A DNA stretch of 64,000 nt from Watersipora subatra (taxonomy: Eukaryota; Bryozoa; Gymnolaemata; Cheilostomatida; Watersiporidae): assembly GCF_963576615.1 (NCBI RefSeq), contig NC_088717.1:51809026-51873025 (forward strand), written 5' to 3'. The notes under the pieces were generated by a model. That model worked only from the letters and a program-made list of their open reading frames with translations. It had not been told where the DNA came from and made no database searches. The position numbers and the translations under genes were made by a program. The first letter of the stretch is position 1; every line of letters begins with the position of its first letter. This document shows positions 22,974-35,059 of this stretch, in pieces.

Positions 22974-25550
22974 GTTAAAGAATTGAGAAAGCATAATATT
23001 ATTATGCTTTATTAGTTATCTTGAGGTGTTGACTGATGTTCTAAAAAAGAATCAAGGAGATTGACCCACCAGAAGCTGAGATATAGCCAGCCAAACATAG
23101 GTCTACCTAATAACGAATCAGAGGAAAAACCCTTAGAAAATCCTGAATATTGTGACGTATGAAATCGACTTATTGGACATGTGCCGGAGTTGCGCACCCT
23201 TACCGCCGTTACGTATAATGATTGCTTTGGCTACGAGATGTCAAACGCTTTTCGCGTTGGTAAAGAATTTACAGACTAGCTTTGGTTTCTCAGTAAAATC
23301 AAGCAAATATTGTGTGGTAAAGGCAGTTGCCCACAACCCCTCGCCATGATTTTGCAAAACAGAAAAGCAGATTTTGACTATTGTGCTTCAAATTTTAACT
23401 CGATCTCCATGGATTTGCTCCGAAGATCTTCTGTTCAACGAACAGCGCGTGTATAGTCTATATTATGCGATATCTGCGATTTCCAGTTTGTTTAGAATAG
23501 AAATGGGAATGTGAATTTCAGTTCATTCATCATCTTTCTACTGTGTACCTGCTGCAGCATTCAGTTGATTTTCATGATTATCGTCACTATTAACTGACTG
23601 TAAGTTCACTATAGCCATAATTTTAAAAAGAATAACTTGACTGTGCTGCTCTTGCTGTAAGAAAAGAAAACGATAACTTTTGATTTGATTTTTCTATTTA
23701 TCTATTATCTTATCTATGATTATTATTTATCCCACGACCAAACGAGCGGATGCGAAGTTTGAGAGTTTTTATGATAAATGCATGTGCACACAACTTATGA
23801 CAATTATTCATCAACAATGAGACGAACCCTTGTACCGAAATCTCATCAACAAATTTAACCATCGTTTTGTAAAGTCGTTAAAGTATAATAACAATACAAA
23901 ACACATTTAAGGCTATTTAAATATGTTACCAAGTCTTTGTAAATTGTCAAAATTTTCTTAAAACTTACCCATCTGAACGGATTATACACGAATAAACAGA
24001 TTTATTTGGCCGAAAATTGCCACAAAACGCTTGAAAAGCTCGGTTTAATAAAAGTTAAGACCGGCCTACGATATGCCAATAAAGCCATGCAACAGATAGT
24101 AGAACTATTTAGCAGTGCGCATTTCACGAGAAAACCTTGCTAATTTCACCAGTCTATGGCCTTGTTTACTTGTAATCGAATTTATTTGAAGGTTTCTGTA
24201 ATAAACGTAGACCGTTTGAGGCGTAGACCGATTTACAGGTATGAAATTGTGGTACACAGTTTATCAGCCTGTTTTTTTTGTCCAATCACCGAAGGTTTTA
24301 TTGAACTATTTAAAACGCTAGCCGAAATTCTTCACAACTTATGTACAAGCTAGGGCCGAACTACAATGCCCTTTTATGACGAGGCATTCCTCTCGATCTA
24401 GCATGGGGTTTGACAATACACAAGAGTCAAGATCCTACCATGGCTAAAGCTGTCATTGATATAGGCCACCACGGAATGACCGCTGGAATATCGTTTGTTG
24501 CTCTCTCTCGAGTTCGAAACATCAATGACTTACTTGTTAACAACTTCGCTAGGGAGCATATCACTCGATTAGCTATCAATGACCAAATCTTACAACCCAA
24601 AAGAGAGGAGACTAGACTGCGCGACATTTAACAGATACTGTATACTTATAACAGATATTGTAATATCAACAATTAACCAATTACTTGTATACCTGGTTTC
24701 AACCCAACATTACCTCCAAAATAAATTGTTAGCTTCACCTTTTTAGAGTCGTGCTCCCTCAAATTTATTTTATATCATCTCAAACAAGTCTCATTTACAC
24801 TATACTCTGTCAATTCCTGCTGAGAACTACTTTTTCAACAATCAACAGTACCCTTTCTTTTTTCCGTTATCACTTTGGTCGTGGGCTGTATGACAGTGGA
24901 ATTTCTAGTGATTAATATAATAATCATAATGCATATTATACAAAATAATAATATAACTGTGTATAGAATAGATGATGTAACTAATATAATTTGTAGAAAA
25001 TTCCAAATGATAACCGAGATTGATGATTGATTTAATTGATTCCATTTATTAGCTAGAGTTAAAAAAATCTGAACAGCGCTAAATATGAGTCTGAATAGGG
25101 AAGCTAAGTGGGAGAACAACAAAACTGAGCTGAACTAGCAAGATAGCGAAATGTTGCAAAATAAAAAATGCGTGTAATTATTTCATGCTAAAACTAATTT
25201 ACATGTCAGAGGGACTGGTTCGGAATTCTCAGAGCAATGATTGTTAGGCCCAATTTGATTGTTCTATACTTCCAGGGATTAAACCAATTAAAACGCTGTG
25301 ATTGTTATAGGAGAGCGCATTAGTTGGCTTAATTGACCAATGGCACACAAGTCGATTTCATACGTCATATATTGATGCTAATATGGTGATTACCAAAAAA
25401 CTTATGTTTTTTGGTAGACCTGAGTTTGGCTGGCTATATCTCAGCTTCTGGTTGGTCAATCTCCTTGATTCTTTTTTTAGAACATCAGTCAACACCTCAA
25501 GATGAATAATAAAGCATAATAATATTATGCTTTCTCTATTCTTTAACAAT
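22974..25550. mobile_element. 2.6-kb segment bounded by about 200-bp inverted repeats
   Basis: Left arm 22974-23171 and right arm 25349-25550 are inverted copies. They share GTTAAAGAATTGAGAAAGCATAAT..., TCTTGAGGTGTTGACTGATGTTCTAAAAAAGAATCAAGGAGATTGACC, the GAAGCTGAGATATAGCCAGCCAAAC block, and ACGTATGAAATCGACTT at the inner edge. Each arm has a hairpin, AAGCATAATATTATTATGCTT, near its outer end. The unique interior includes a PIF1-type helicase fragment (24384-24631). I found no clean flanking target duplication. It could be one element with terminal inverted repeats, or two MITE copies that landed in opposite orientation around unrelated sequence. Confidence 0.6.
24384..24631 (+). pseudogene. 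PIF1-type helicase C-terminal fragment (mobile-element derived)
   Basis: The frame reads GIPLDLAWGLTIHKSQ, then AKAVIDIGHHGMTAGISFVALSRVRNI, stopping at TAA 24629-24631. Written as motifs: the ThrIleHisLysSerGln block is SF1 helicase motif V-like, and ValAlaLeuSerArgVal is motif VI. PIF1-family helicases, especially those in Helitron elements and related repeats, end this way (GLTIHKSQGxT...G...FVALSRVR). Only about 80 residues remain, with no Walker A or upstream helicase motifs nearby. Mobile-element origin is inferred from the fragmentary state and repeat surroundings. Confidence 0.75.
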
Positions 25551-26244
25551 CACAAAAAATGGAAGTATCGCAAGCTGTGCCGTGTTGTATGAAAAGAGGT
25601 ACTTACATGTAGATGTATCATAGCAAAGAAGGCTGTCTTCTCTTCTACCCGCTTTTATGCTGCGTTATACCATGTAATCCCCAGGCTTTGTCCGCCTATC
25701 GTAACTGCCGTGACAACCCGCAACTGCTGTGAACTCAGACGTCAAAATAGCCTGAGCCCCATAAATCCTATCATACAACACTTTTCAGTCACTTGAGGCT
25801 GTTATTGCCTACATTGTTGTAGCACTGCCTCAAGTTTCATACCCATGCAATGGCTCCATTGTTTCTATTTCTTCTACTTATATTTTTTAAGATCAACCTT
25901 GAAGTTCCTTCCTCCTGAAGTATATTCATCAACATTACCATTACCTTGGCAATGAAATAATACAACTGTTTAGTGTTGCAATTTATTGTTTGTTTTTTTG
26001 ACCCTTTAATTGTGAGAATATCCACAAGAAGCAAATTAAGATCTGATTTTAACACCTAATCATCTCCCCAATCATTCACCTTGTAAGGTTTTGGAATTAT
26101 TGCGTATATACTTTTTCTCTGTGCTTTATTGATACACCTAATAATCCTTCGCGGCACCAAAGACTACCGGGTGCTGTCTGGTTTGAGTAAGACCTTCAAC
26201 ACATGCTCATAATTCACCTTGTTTCTTTCTGTTGTTATGCAGAG

Positions 26245-29200
26245 ATGCAGTACGATTCCTACCGCCAGCAACCTCCAAGATACCCTACTGACCAGACTTA
26301 CTCTTATGATGCAGAATATCGTGGGCGACAAGAGTACCAACCTCCACCTCAAGAACAACTTCCTGTAGTCCAGTTGCCTGCTTATGAGCTGCCTCCAGAG
26401 TTTGTACCCAGATCAGAGGTCAGCCCATATGCTATTAGAGAGATTACCATATATGGAGTTTGCTTATTTTCAGATTTGTCAGATAATTCTATTTAGTATC
26501 TTTAGTTGTCAGCATAAGTCTATGTATCCATCGTTTTTTTTGCCGTCTTCAAGCCGTTTGCACATGGGCTCGTTCACGAAAAAGCTGCCATATTTGTAGA
26601 AAACGATTGTTTTCTTTTATTTAATAGTACCTTTTGGTGTTGTTTTGATATTATAATAAAAAAATTGAAAACAAAAGCATCGTTTTTAAAAGTTCATTGC
26701 AAAAGCTTCGTGTTTTTAACGATAAAGTTGTCTATAAAGATGGCCGACAACGATAAAATGACGTCACGAAAAAACAAAGGATTGATCCTAGTTATTTAAT
26801 ATTGTAGTCGCTGTCACAAACTCCTTGAGTTAGGTTTATTGTTTTTTTCTAGCTAACGTTAGTGCAGCCACCTGGTTGTCTTCATACTGTCTACATGTTT
26901 TTTATCCACTTCGCCACTACCATTCCTGGTAATTTTCCACTGTTATATCCAGTAAGAACCGGTTTGATGTCCTCGCTATTACCACTTAGTATCCTCTGTT
27001 TTTACCCTTTCTTTTCTTGTTGGTCAGTTGGAGTTCAGCTGAGCTACAGACTGGTTGTATAATAAATGCTTTATTGTATCACATGAAATATCTCTATAAA
27101 TAATACTATGTACATTTGTAGCCGAGTATATCATGTTATATGTCATCAGCACAAATATACTTTTGTTTTCAACGTTTGTAAGATGAGTCATTGATGGGCT
27201 ATATCTGCATTTATAAAAGTTGATAACGTTATGTCCAAAGAAGAACTTTCAATTTATTCTTTTTCTAAACATAACTGGGTGGTTTTGATAAAATATGTCA
27301 GGTTTTTAGAGACAATTGAGTAAAGCTAAAATTTAGTTGAAATTAGTTAAGATGCACGCATAAATCATATGTTGCATAAATCATAAATCACTTTGCATCA
27401 GCTAGCGTTAATAAAATAGAAATGGTTATGAGCGGGTGGACAACTCCAATAATAGCTCTGCAAATCAGATACTAATAAGCTTGGTTATTAGCAAGCGGAT
27501 GGAGAGAAATTTTGAGAAGAAGTTCCAGTTATTTGATTACAAAAGTGATAATATCATGGATAGTGCTACGTACCTCTTAATGCATTTCTGCAGGTTCTCT
27601 CATTAGTATTCAGCTGAGCTCTTAAAAAACAATCTTATTTCCATGAGTAAACTGTTAGAATTTTTTGATCAATGATGTGCATGTTTGTGTTAGCGTCTAT
27701 GTGCAGTCTGTCTTTGCTTAAAAAATCTTGCAATCCTTGAAGACTGTTATCATGTATTGGAGGGTTGTATTTTGTAGTATCTAGTCGGTCTTAATAATAG
27801 ATAGTTCCAGATGTAAGTTTAATCAATAACGGATTTATTTATAATTCGCCATTTATAAGCAGGCGGTAAAACTAACCATCGGCGGTCAATAATCCCGATC
27901 ATATGACCATAATAAGAGAATAACTCCAGCATATAAGTATGTACATAAATCGTATTAGAGTTTCTTGACTGAACACTAAATTTTTTCTGTTTCATCTATT
28001 CATAAGTTAAGGTTTGATGTTAAGATTATCTTGTGAGGTCTGAGTGATTTCTTCTTTAGATGGCAGGTACCTCAGTACAGATCGTTTCATTCTATGTGCT
28101 TGACACTCAGATAAAATAAGTCTGGGTAGAATGCAGCACTAATCTTTTACATGTAAGTTTGCCTTATAATATGGTATGATCTGCAGAGGAGGTTTCACCC
28201 GGAGTACTCTACTGACCTGCAGAACTTCCGGAACAGGACAATACACTTACAGAGGAACAAACCTGCGGATCAGGTAGGGTGGTGATTTTGCTCTCCTGCA
28301 ACTTTTACACAATAAATGCCTGCTAGAGTTGTGTCACCTTGTTGTGTACAAGTAGTGCCAGCATCGGTTATTTCAGGAGTCATTATTTCATCTTGTTTAA
28401 ACATCAGCTCTCAAATTTTCAAAGATGAATCGAGAGAAAGCACTTTTTGGAATTTCTTGTATGGCACGCTGTTGTATTCTATCTTAATACCTGGTTAATG
28501 TCTGTCAGATACGGAACTGGTATTTTGTTTAACGTGTTAATTTTTTGCTAATTTTATAGACTTGAGTACAATGATACTCATTTCTCATCCATGTGTTGCC
28601 CAATAAGTTAGTTTTTCTTAAAAATAAACTTAAGCAAAAATTTAGTAGATTTTGTCAGAAAGTATCGGTATTTTTCTATCATTTGCAATGGTTGTTAATG
28701 TTTGAGGTGATCTGACTGCCAGAATGTTTCAATATTAAAATCGGCAAAACTTGATTGTGGTTAAAACACTCAGACCAAGGGAAAGTACAATTATGACGTA
28801 TGTACAGTAGTTGCAAAGAGACTGACAGAATAGAGACGCGTAAAACTACTACTTAAATACAATAGCTGATATCAACTGTAGATCAGCCATTATCAAGTTT
28901 TGTAGATTTTAACCTTGAAACATCTTGGCAGTCAGATCGCCTCAAACATTAAAAACAATTGCAAATAATAGAAAAATACTGATACTTTCTGATAAAATCT
29001 AGTAAAATTTTGTGTAAGTCAATTTTCAATATTACAAATGCATGTTATGTCTGAAGCTTAGTCAATCTTCAGCTACTATAACTAAAATCAATCATTATTG
29101 GTTTTTTGTCAGTTTTGTCAATTTTGTTTTACAGCTTGGTTTTAATGTAAGAGGAGGAGCTGAACACAAATGCGGCATCTTTATTTCCAAGGTGAGCACA

Positions 29201-32200
29201 TTTGCATGTATATCATTAAATGACATTATCATCAGCTGTAGTCAAGCTTTGACAGGAATGTTTGCTTATCATCAGATAAAATCGCTCACCACCTGCTTAC
29301 AAGTGTCCCTAACTACATAGTTCTTACAACATTCCCATTTTTCAGCAAGTGTCACCAACTGTCAACAAGTGTCACTACCTCTCTGCACATGTGACCATTT
29401 CAGCAAGAGTCGCCAACTGTCAACAAGTTCCCCTTTCTGCGTTTTTGCTATTGGAACAAGAGTAACCAGCTTTCAGCAAGTGTCACTAGGCCACTGTAGG
29501 CGTCGCTAAATGTCACACAGTAGCATCAAATTCCTAATGGTGGTACTTTGCAATTGCTTCTTCATTTTAACTGGTCATGAATCTTCACCAAAATAGATTG
29601 ACAGAATAAAGAATGTTGACAAATACGTATACACAAATTGGATGAAACATTGCTGGCACGAGCATTACCTAAAAGATTCATTTTTTAACGTTTCACTAGT
29701 TGCTGTCATGCTGGTAACTCACTTTCATTTGTTTCCATAACATCTTCAGTTGCTGGAGGTTCACATTCGACAGCCTCAGTTCCTAGTTCTATTTCACCTA
29801 TCTTCACTTTCATGTATTGCATAGCTTCCGCGCTGTCATACTGTTTTGACACAGCGTTCATAGCCTCAGACTTACTCTTTCTTCTATCGTCTGGTTTCGC
29901 AGTTTTTTTATGTTTTCTATGGCTGAACTGGTCATAATACGATGCCTCAAACATTCTTTTCTTAGCATTGCTACTTCCTGTTGTAAGTCTGCTTGTACCA
30001 GTTTCTATGGGTGGCAGTTTGCTGTGCTCTTGCTTGTCTACTACAGCACTCGAAGCACATTTTGTTGGACGGTCCAACCCTTTGTCATCAAGTGGACTGG
30101 TATCCATTTCGCCGCTTAAGGCCGTCTTCTGACTCTCTTCTTGTGAGAGTTTTTGTGGTTTCTGTACATCAGATGGATTATGTTGATATTCTATGCTAGG
30201 TGGTGCATTTAATCTGTTCGTACCGGTCAACCGCTGCCGCATTCGCTGTCTGACACTGTGGTAGAGCTGCATCGTTTCTTTCGTGTGTTTTTCTGTCATG
30301 AGTTTTGATATCATTAGAGCTGTCATTTTGTGGGATGGCTCTTTTGGTAGTGTGTTTTCAACTTTGGTCAGTAGTGGCCATGGGCTATTTGCATTAATCT
30401 CACTACCTGCACCGTTTACAATCTGTTCTACATCACAGTCATTTTCACGGCTGTTAGCACTTCTGCTACTGCCCCCAGGAGTAGCTATATGAGAACCAGA
30501 ACTATCACAGATCAACTCTGTTCGCTCATCATCAGTGTTATTTTTAGTTTCTTTACTACCACTCTCGACCACTCCTACTCCGCTTGTTGTCGTCATCTTT
30601 GCAGGTGACGATTTTGCCTTTCTCCTGCCAGGTTTAGCTTGACAGTCGTCAGGCAGTGTCTGCAGGTACTCTGTCGTAATTTTTGGCAGTCTTTTCACTA
30701 GAGTTCCTGGCACTAGTGGCTGGTTGTTATAGTACTTTCTCATCATACTTAAAAAATCAATACTATTGCTAGAAGGTGACGAAATGACCTGACTCTTTCC
30801 AGCGTCTAGGTTTAGGTTGATCTGATGAACATCACAGCTCTTACTGATTGTCTTTCGTGAAGTTTCTTTTGTTAGTTTGTTGTTTGATTGGTCAGTATTA
30901 TAATGTCTTACTGTTTTGAGGTTGTCGATGTTTCCATCTGAAAACTGAAATACTTCACAGACTGCTGTATGTACGGTATGCTGCTCTGCGTGTGTCATCA
31001 TTTTCTTTTTTCGATTTTTATATTGCTGGACATTGATTGGGTTTAGTTTTTTGGTCTTGATGTCAGGCTCATCTAAAAATGATGAATACAGACGCTGTAT
31101 TTAAATGAATGGCATGGTTGGATTACCTGCTTCTCAAAAGTGTAACTTTAAGCTGGTGTACAAACATGGACTAAACATGTGCTTCATCTATGCCTTCTTG
31201 TTTTTTTTGCATGACGTAATTTTGACTGGCTTGCTGGTTTCAGTCTAACTAAAGTCCCACCAAGTTGAGTTAAGACAAATCTCTTACGATGGACGATTGA
31301 CTCACCTTTTTTGTAATTGCTAAGTCGGCTTTCTATCATCTGAGGTAGTCGGACTATCAGTTCTCTGACATTCCTCTCTTCAACTTCCGTGTGTGGCGGC
31401 TCTTCCAGGGAATCTTGTTTCACATCTTTAGCCGAGCTGGCCACAACAGCTTTGCTGAGAGTCATATCGTCAAATAGATGTCCCGTGTCTGCCTTGTTTA
31501 TTCCAAACACCGTTGTGATGTGAGAAGCATTTGTCATTTTTGAGTTTGTTTTTAGATCAGCCATGTCTACAGAAAAAATAGATCAATATATGTATTACGG
31601 TTCTTTGTAGAAGATCTGTAGCTTCAGTACGGCTCATTTAGTTAATAAAATTGTGTTTCTGGTGTAATCAGATTTTGAGGTTGATGCAAGGTACCAAAAC
31701 GATTCAATCAACTTTGCTGCCACTGCCACTAATCTGAACAGCTTTTGGGGATGGTTACAAACTCCACAAAAAATTTTCTTATCTGGCAGCTCGAGGCTGT
31801 AGTCTTCTCTGTTATGTTTTGCTTGCCAGTTTAAAGCTACTGCTGCTATAACTGACAACGTATTCTCAACACAATATGCCTGATGCTCAAGTCTATAATA
31901 AATTATTCCCTAGTTTCTATGATTACCAGTACCTTTTATGCTCAAAGATCGCACTGAAATTTTCTTCTATTTAGCAGCCTTTAGCAGTAGTGAAAAGCAC
32001 TCAAAGCGTTAGACATATTTATTGACTGTAAGAACTTGAAGTAAACAACCTGAATAATATTTCACGTGTATCATCTATTTCTTCTCTCATTGAAAGTCGT
32101 AACGATACTCCTGTGTCTGGGTAAAATTTGAAAGCTGTTTTCATTTTAACTGTAATAAGTTTTTTCGTCTGTTTTCTGCATAGATATAGTAAACCCTTTT

Positions 32201-35059
32201 ACTATATCTATGATTTTCGGCAACTACTACTACTTATTCTAAACTCTTCACTCTATTTTTAATGCCATTCTAACAAAGACTATACACTTATTAGCCTTGG
32301 AACAGTTTGCAGTACATGTATTATAGAAAATCTATAGTCTAAAATTGAAGTCTGTTTTAACTCTCATATTTCTCTAAACATACTTACCTTAACTCCACTG
32401 ATTTTGAGTGATGATATAGACTACTGTATCGCCTTGGTGAGGCAATAGATGTTATACACATCAATAAATAAATAATGAATGTGTAATACGCGAGCTCTTT
32501 ATGCAATAGAAAGCATGTATAATATGGCTGCGCGAGATCAATGGCCATTTCGTTGTATTGTTTTATATCTCACCGCTAGCTCTTTAGAACAAAAGGCCTT
32601 CCTTCTTCAATGGCTCAGCTCGATATCTTATACCACCGTTAGCTCTTCAGAAATCAATTATTACTCTCGCCATTGTCTTCTCGTGCTGACAGCGTGAGAC
32701 TGACAATACCTTCCTTTCTTGACACCATTCAGAGATCCAGTAGAGAGTGAATTTCTTTTGGTTTTGTTATTTGAGAAATATCGATGGTTTATATAGAGAC
32801 TGACTACATATAACTAGGTTTGTGTAGTCATAGCTATTCCTTTATTGGTAAAACTTTGTCTAAGTCTTCATCAAGAGCCTCTTTAACTGATGACTGGTGA
32901 TGCAAATAGGAAAGTTTTCCTTGTCGCTAGACAATCTCAGCAAAATTGATAGAAGAGAGACTATTTGGGTCATGTTAAATCTATCCAATCACTGATCGCA
33001 TTGTTTTTAAAAGTAAGAGATTTCCTCTAACTAGTGACGTTAGGTTTTTTTGTCTAATTTCTCCGTACAAATGTGTCATGCTTTGAAAAACTTCAAATTG
33101 CTTATTTTGCCATCAAATCTTTGTTCAAATTTTGTTTCACCGGCTGCAAAATTTGTGTGTCAACGCAATTTTTAGTAAATGTTTGACTGTCATCATCATC
33201 ATCGAATGGTTCCGCTTATTTAAATTTCTGTCTTTCAGCCAGGGCGTTTGCTGTATATCAGCAATCTCCAGTATCTATTCTGTTTAAAGGTTTTAGCTAT
33301 AGCGGTGTCTATGCCTGTCTTTGAATGTTTTATTTTTCCATATGATTTTACGGGCTCCTCGACTGCTGTACAATTCTTAATAAACACATAACATTGTATA
33401 TGAAGCAATCTCTCCAAGACCGAGTATGGTGTCTGCAGACGCTGTGCTTGTTTTAAAGAGCGTTGTTGTACAAACAGTGCCTCATTGATCTTGGCTGGAC
33501 ACGTCGAAGCCCTGTGACAAGGCAACCTTTACAAATGGAGATATTTCTAGTTGCAGAATTCAATTTAAGGTTGGATGTCATTCTTGCCACCACCAGCGGC
33601 CAATTTTTGGAATCAAAATTTACCTGCTGTTTGTAGGTCAAGCGATCTAAGCCACTAGGCTATCGCATGGTATGACACACATCTGACCAACTAGCTCCGC
33701 CTCAATATGCGTGTATTCTCTTAATACACTTTTACGGTCGGCTTGATATTTTTGAAGCATCTATTCCTTGTTTAGTGAGTTGTTGTACTAAGTTAGCTCA
33801 TTGCTGTTGATGAGCTGAGGCTTTTTGAATTTAGAAATCTGACTTTGAATATAAGAGTACTTTATCATTTTTGGGATTAATGTTTATATAATATTATATA
33901 AATATTATAATTATATATTATAATTATATTATAATATTTAGGCTGCTTTAAATGTTCTCTCTCTTTGTCTCTCTCTCATCTCTTATTTCTTTTTTTTCTC
34001 TTCCTCTTCTACGCATCAGCCAGACTCTGCTGACCATAGAGTTTATTCTGTTATTCTAATATCGTCAGGTCACCCCAAGGACGGACGCTCACAAGGCGGG
34101 TTTACAGGAAGGTGATCAGATATTGTTTGTCAACGGTGAAAGTTTCCTTCACATAGACCAACATGAGGTATGTTCGTATTCGTCTATTCTGCTAATAAGT
34201 CCATCTCTAATTTAAAATTTAAATAATTTTTATATAATTTAAATAACAAATTAAATTTAATAAATATTTCAACTTTTAAATCTTGTTTGTTAGGGTAAAA
34301 TTATGTGAAATGTGAGCAACCTAAAGAATACCCTGTATGCTATAAATAGCCTGAATATCTTTAATTTCCTAGTTTAGCCCATAAGTATGTCTGACTGTTG
34401 AAGCGCTGTTGGATTCCTGCTTAGCTTTTCATCTATATAAAAATTAATATTACTGTTTGTATTGTTACTATTTCAATTTATCTTTGACATGCTTGGTTAT
34501 TGTTAATGTTGTAAGAGTTATGTTCCCGTCATAAACTCTCATGTGGGTGCACAAGTCTTTGAGAATAACCTAGTGTAGACCATTATGCTTGGTCATGGAA
34601 ATTCCTTCAAGATACGCTCTTATGAAATATCAGGCGGTGTAGACAATGTCATTTTTAACTGCTATATTCCTCTAGTATGTCATTCATGAATAGCTTTTCA
34701 ATGATACACGAATCTCCCTTACATAGTTGAATTCATAGCACTTTAGTTTTCATCTCCCAACTGCAGGCATATATACATGTATAGATACATTGTTATGTGA
34801 AGACAGCAAGTGCTGCTTCATAACTGTTAGTTAGCATCCACGGTTTTATAAATGGCCGATGAAGTAATAAATAACCTTGTCACTGCCTGCAACTGATGTC
34901 TCTGTTTTTACCCCTTGAATACCTGCATAACTCTAGCACAATTCGGCCATCCTTCAAGCTTTGGCCATGTTCGGTCTGTTGCAGGCCGTGAGAATACTGA
35001 AGAAGTGGGTTAATGTGGAGCTGATAGTGAAGTATTTTCCATACGGTAAGTTACATTGA
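26245..35059 (+). CDS. PDZD11: PDZD11 homologue, single-PDZ scaffold protein
   Basis: Coding exons: 26245-26418, 28187-28273, 29135-29191, 34069-34167 and 34985-35045, all in consistent phase (0, 0, 0, 0) and ending in phase 1. The first coding exon follows acceptor TGTTGTTATGCAG, and its ATG is three bases inside it, so a 5' UTR exon lies upstream. Residues about 41-58 (LPVVQLPAYELPPEFVPR) match the LPAYENPP-x-W(I/V)PP block before the PDZ. The PDZ domain starts in exon 2 (RTIHLQR), has the carboxylate-binding loop as LGFNVRGG in exon 3, then GIFISK, AHKAGLQEGDQILFVNG and AVRILKKW, ending KYFPYG. PDZD11 binds membrane-protein C-termini (Ca-ATPases, copper ATPase, tight/adherens partners) in vertebrates. 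The final exon is unclear. Exon 34985 ends at a perfect GTAAGT but could also read through to TGA at 35057-35059. Human PDZD11 is about 140 residues; this is about 160 because of a Tyr/Gln/Pro-rich N-terminus. A minus-strand gene sits in intron 4; a MITE sits in intron 3. Confidence 0.9.
28622..29022. mobile_element. MITE family A, intact 400-bp copy
   Basis: The left arm begins ATTTAGTAGATTTTGTCAGAAAGTATCGG, with TTTTTCTATCATTTGCAATGG, GAGGTGATCTGACTGCCAGAATGTTTCAA and AAAACTTGATTGTGGTTAAAA. The right arm is its mirror: TTTTGTAGATTTTAACCTTGAAACATCTTGGCAGTCAGATCGCCTC, then TTGCAAATAATAGAAAAATACTGAT and AAATCTAGTAAAATTTT. Each arm is about 120 bp. The middle has AATAGCTGATATCAACTGTAG. It lies in PDZD11 intron 3 and has no coding capacity. 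Confidence 0.82.
29335..29515. repeat. Degenerate CAAGTGTCAC repeat
   Basis: Imperfect repeats of CAGCAAGTGTCACCAACTGTCAACAAG and shorter variants, with units about 40-60 bp apart, in PDZD11 intron 4. Copies are too diverged to fix the unit. Confidence 0.55.
29706..31566 (-). CDS. Unrecognised Ser/Lys-rich protein nested in PDZD11 intron 4
   Basis: Two exons: 31566-31306 and 31072-29706 (stop TGA at 29708-29706). The intron uses donor AAAAAAG|GTGAGT and acceptor CATTTTTAG, and the phase (1) matches. This gives 541 residues if translation begins at the ATG at 31564, just two bases inside an exon whose acceptor is TTTTTTCTGTAG. Upstream 5' exons, coding or not, are therefore likely. The protein is low in complexity and basic, with Ser/Thr/Glu-rich stretches. 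Notable pieces: IVRLPQMIESRLSNYKKDEP across the junction, KKLNPINVQQYKNRKKK, SIDFLSMMRKYYNNQPLVPG, MIEGRRK-like basic clusters (KPGRRKAKSS, HRKHKKTAKPDDRRKSKS). The composition fits a nuclear or regulatory protein, but no domain was recognised. The 431-codon stretch is far longer than chance allows in this AT-rich sequence. It is antisense to PDZD11, within one of its introns. Confidence 0.78.
32179..32212. repeat. Perfect 15-bp inverted repeat (hairpin)
   Basis: CATAGATATAGTAAA (32179-32193) and TTTACTATATCTATG (32198-32212) are exact reverse complements separated by four bases. It could fold as a hairpin or be the remnant of a palindromic element. No run of T follows and no gene end is adjacent. 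Confidence 0.85.
33370..33665 (-). repeat. tRNA-derived SINE copy
   Basis: On the minus strand it opens with GATAGCCTAGTGGCTTAGA...ATCGCTTGACC (about 33665-33630), which resembles tRNA box A plus anticodon arm, and a box-B-like AATTTTGATTCC. The central block GGTGGTGGCAAGAATGACATCCAACC follows, then a 3' block with ACACCATACTCGGTCTTGGAGAGATTGCTT. The same blocks occur at 1.3-1.66 and 47.7-48.34 kb. The open frames over it are incidental. It lies in PDZD11 intron 4. Confidence 0.65.
33880..34016. repeat. AT run followed by pyrimidine tract before PDZD11 exon
   Basis: 33885-33942 is nearly pure A and T (TATAATATTATATAAATATT...). 33954-34012 is a CT tract (TTCTCTCTCTTTGTCTCTCTCTC...). The tract ends about 55 bp before the acceptor of the exon at 34069, so it may help splicing or simply be a microsatellite. 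Confidence 0.55.

Noticed and set aside
26203-26244. Upstream ATG of PDZD11 giving a signal-peptide-like start
   Set aside because: The segment is the polypyrimidine tract and acceptor of the exon starting at 26243; PDZD11 is cytosolic.
31634-31858. 74-codon minus-strand frame with a Cys-x2-Cys pair (FCGVCNHP)
   Set aside because: Looks protein-like and could be a 5' exon of the nested gene, but its best donor (GTACCT) is in the wrong phase for the exon at 31566, so I do not claim it.
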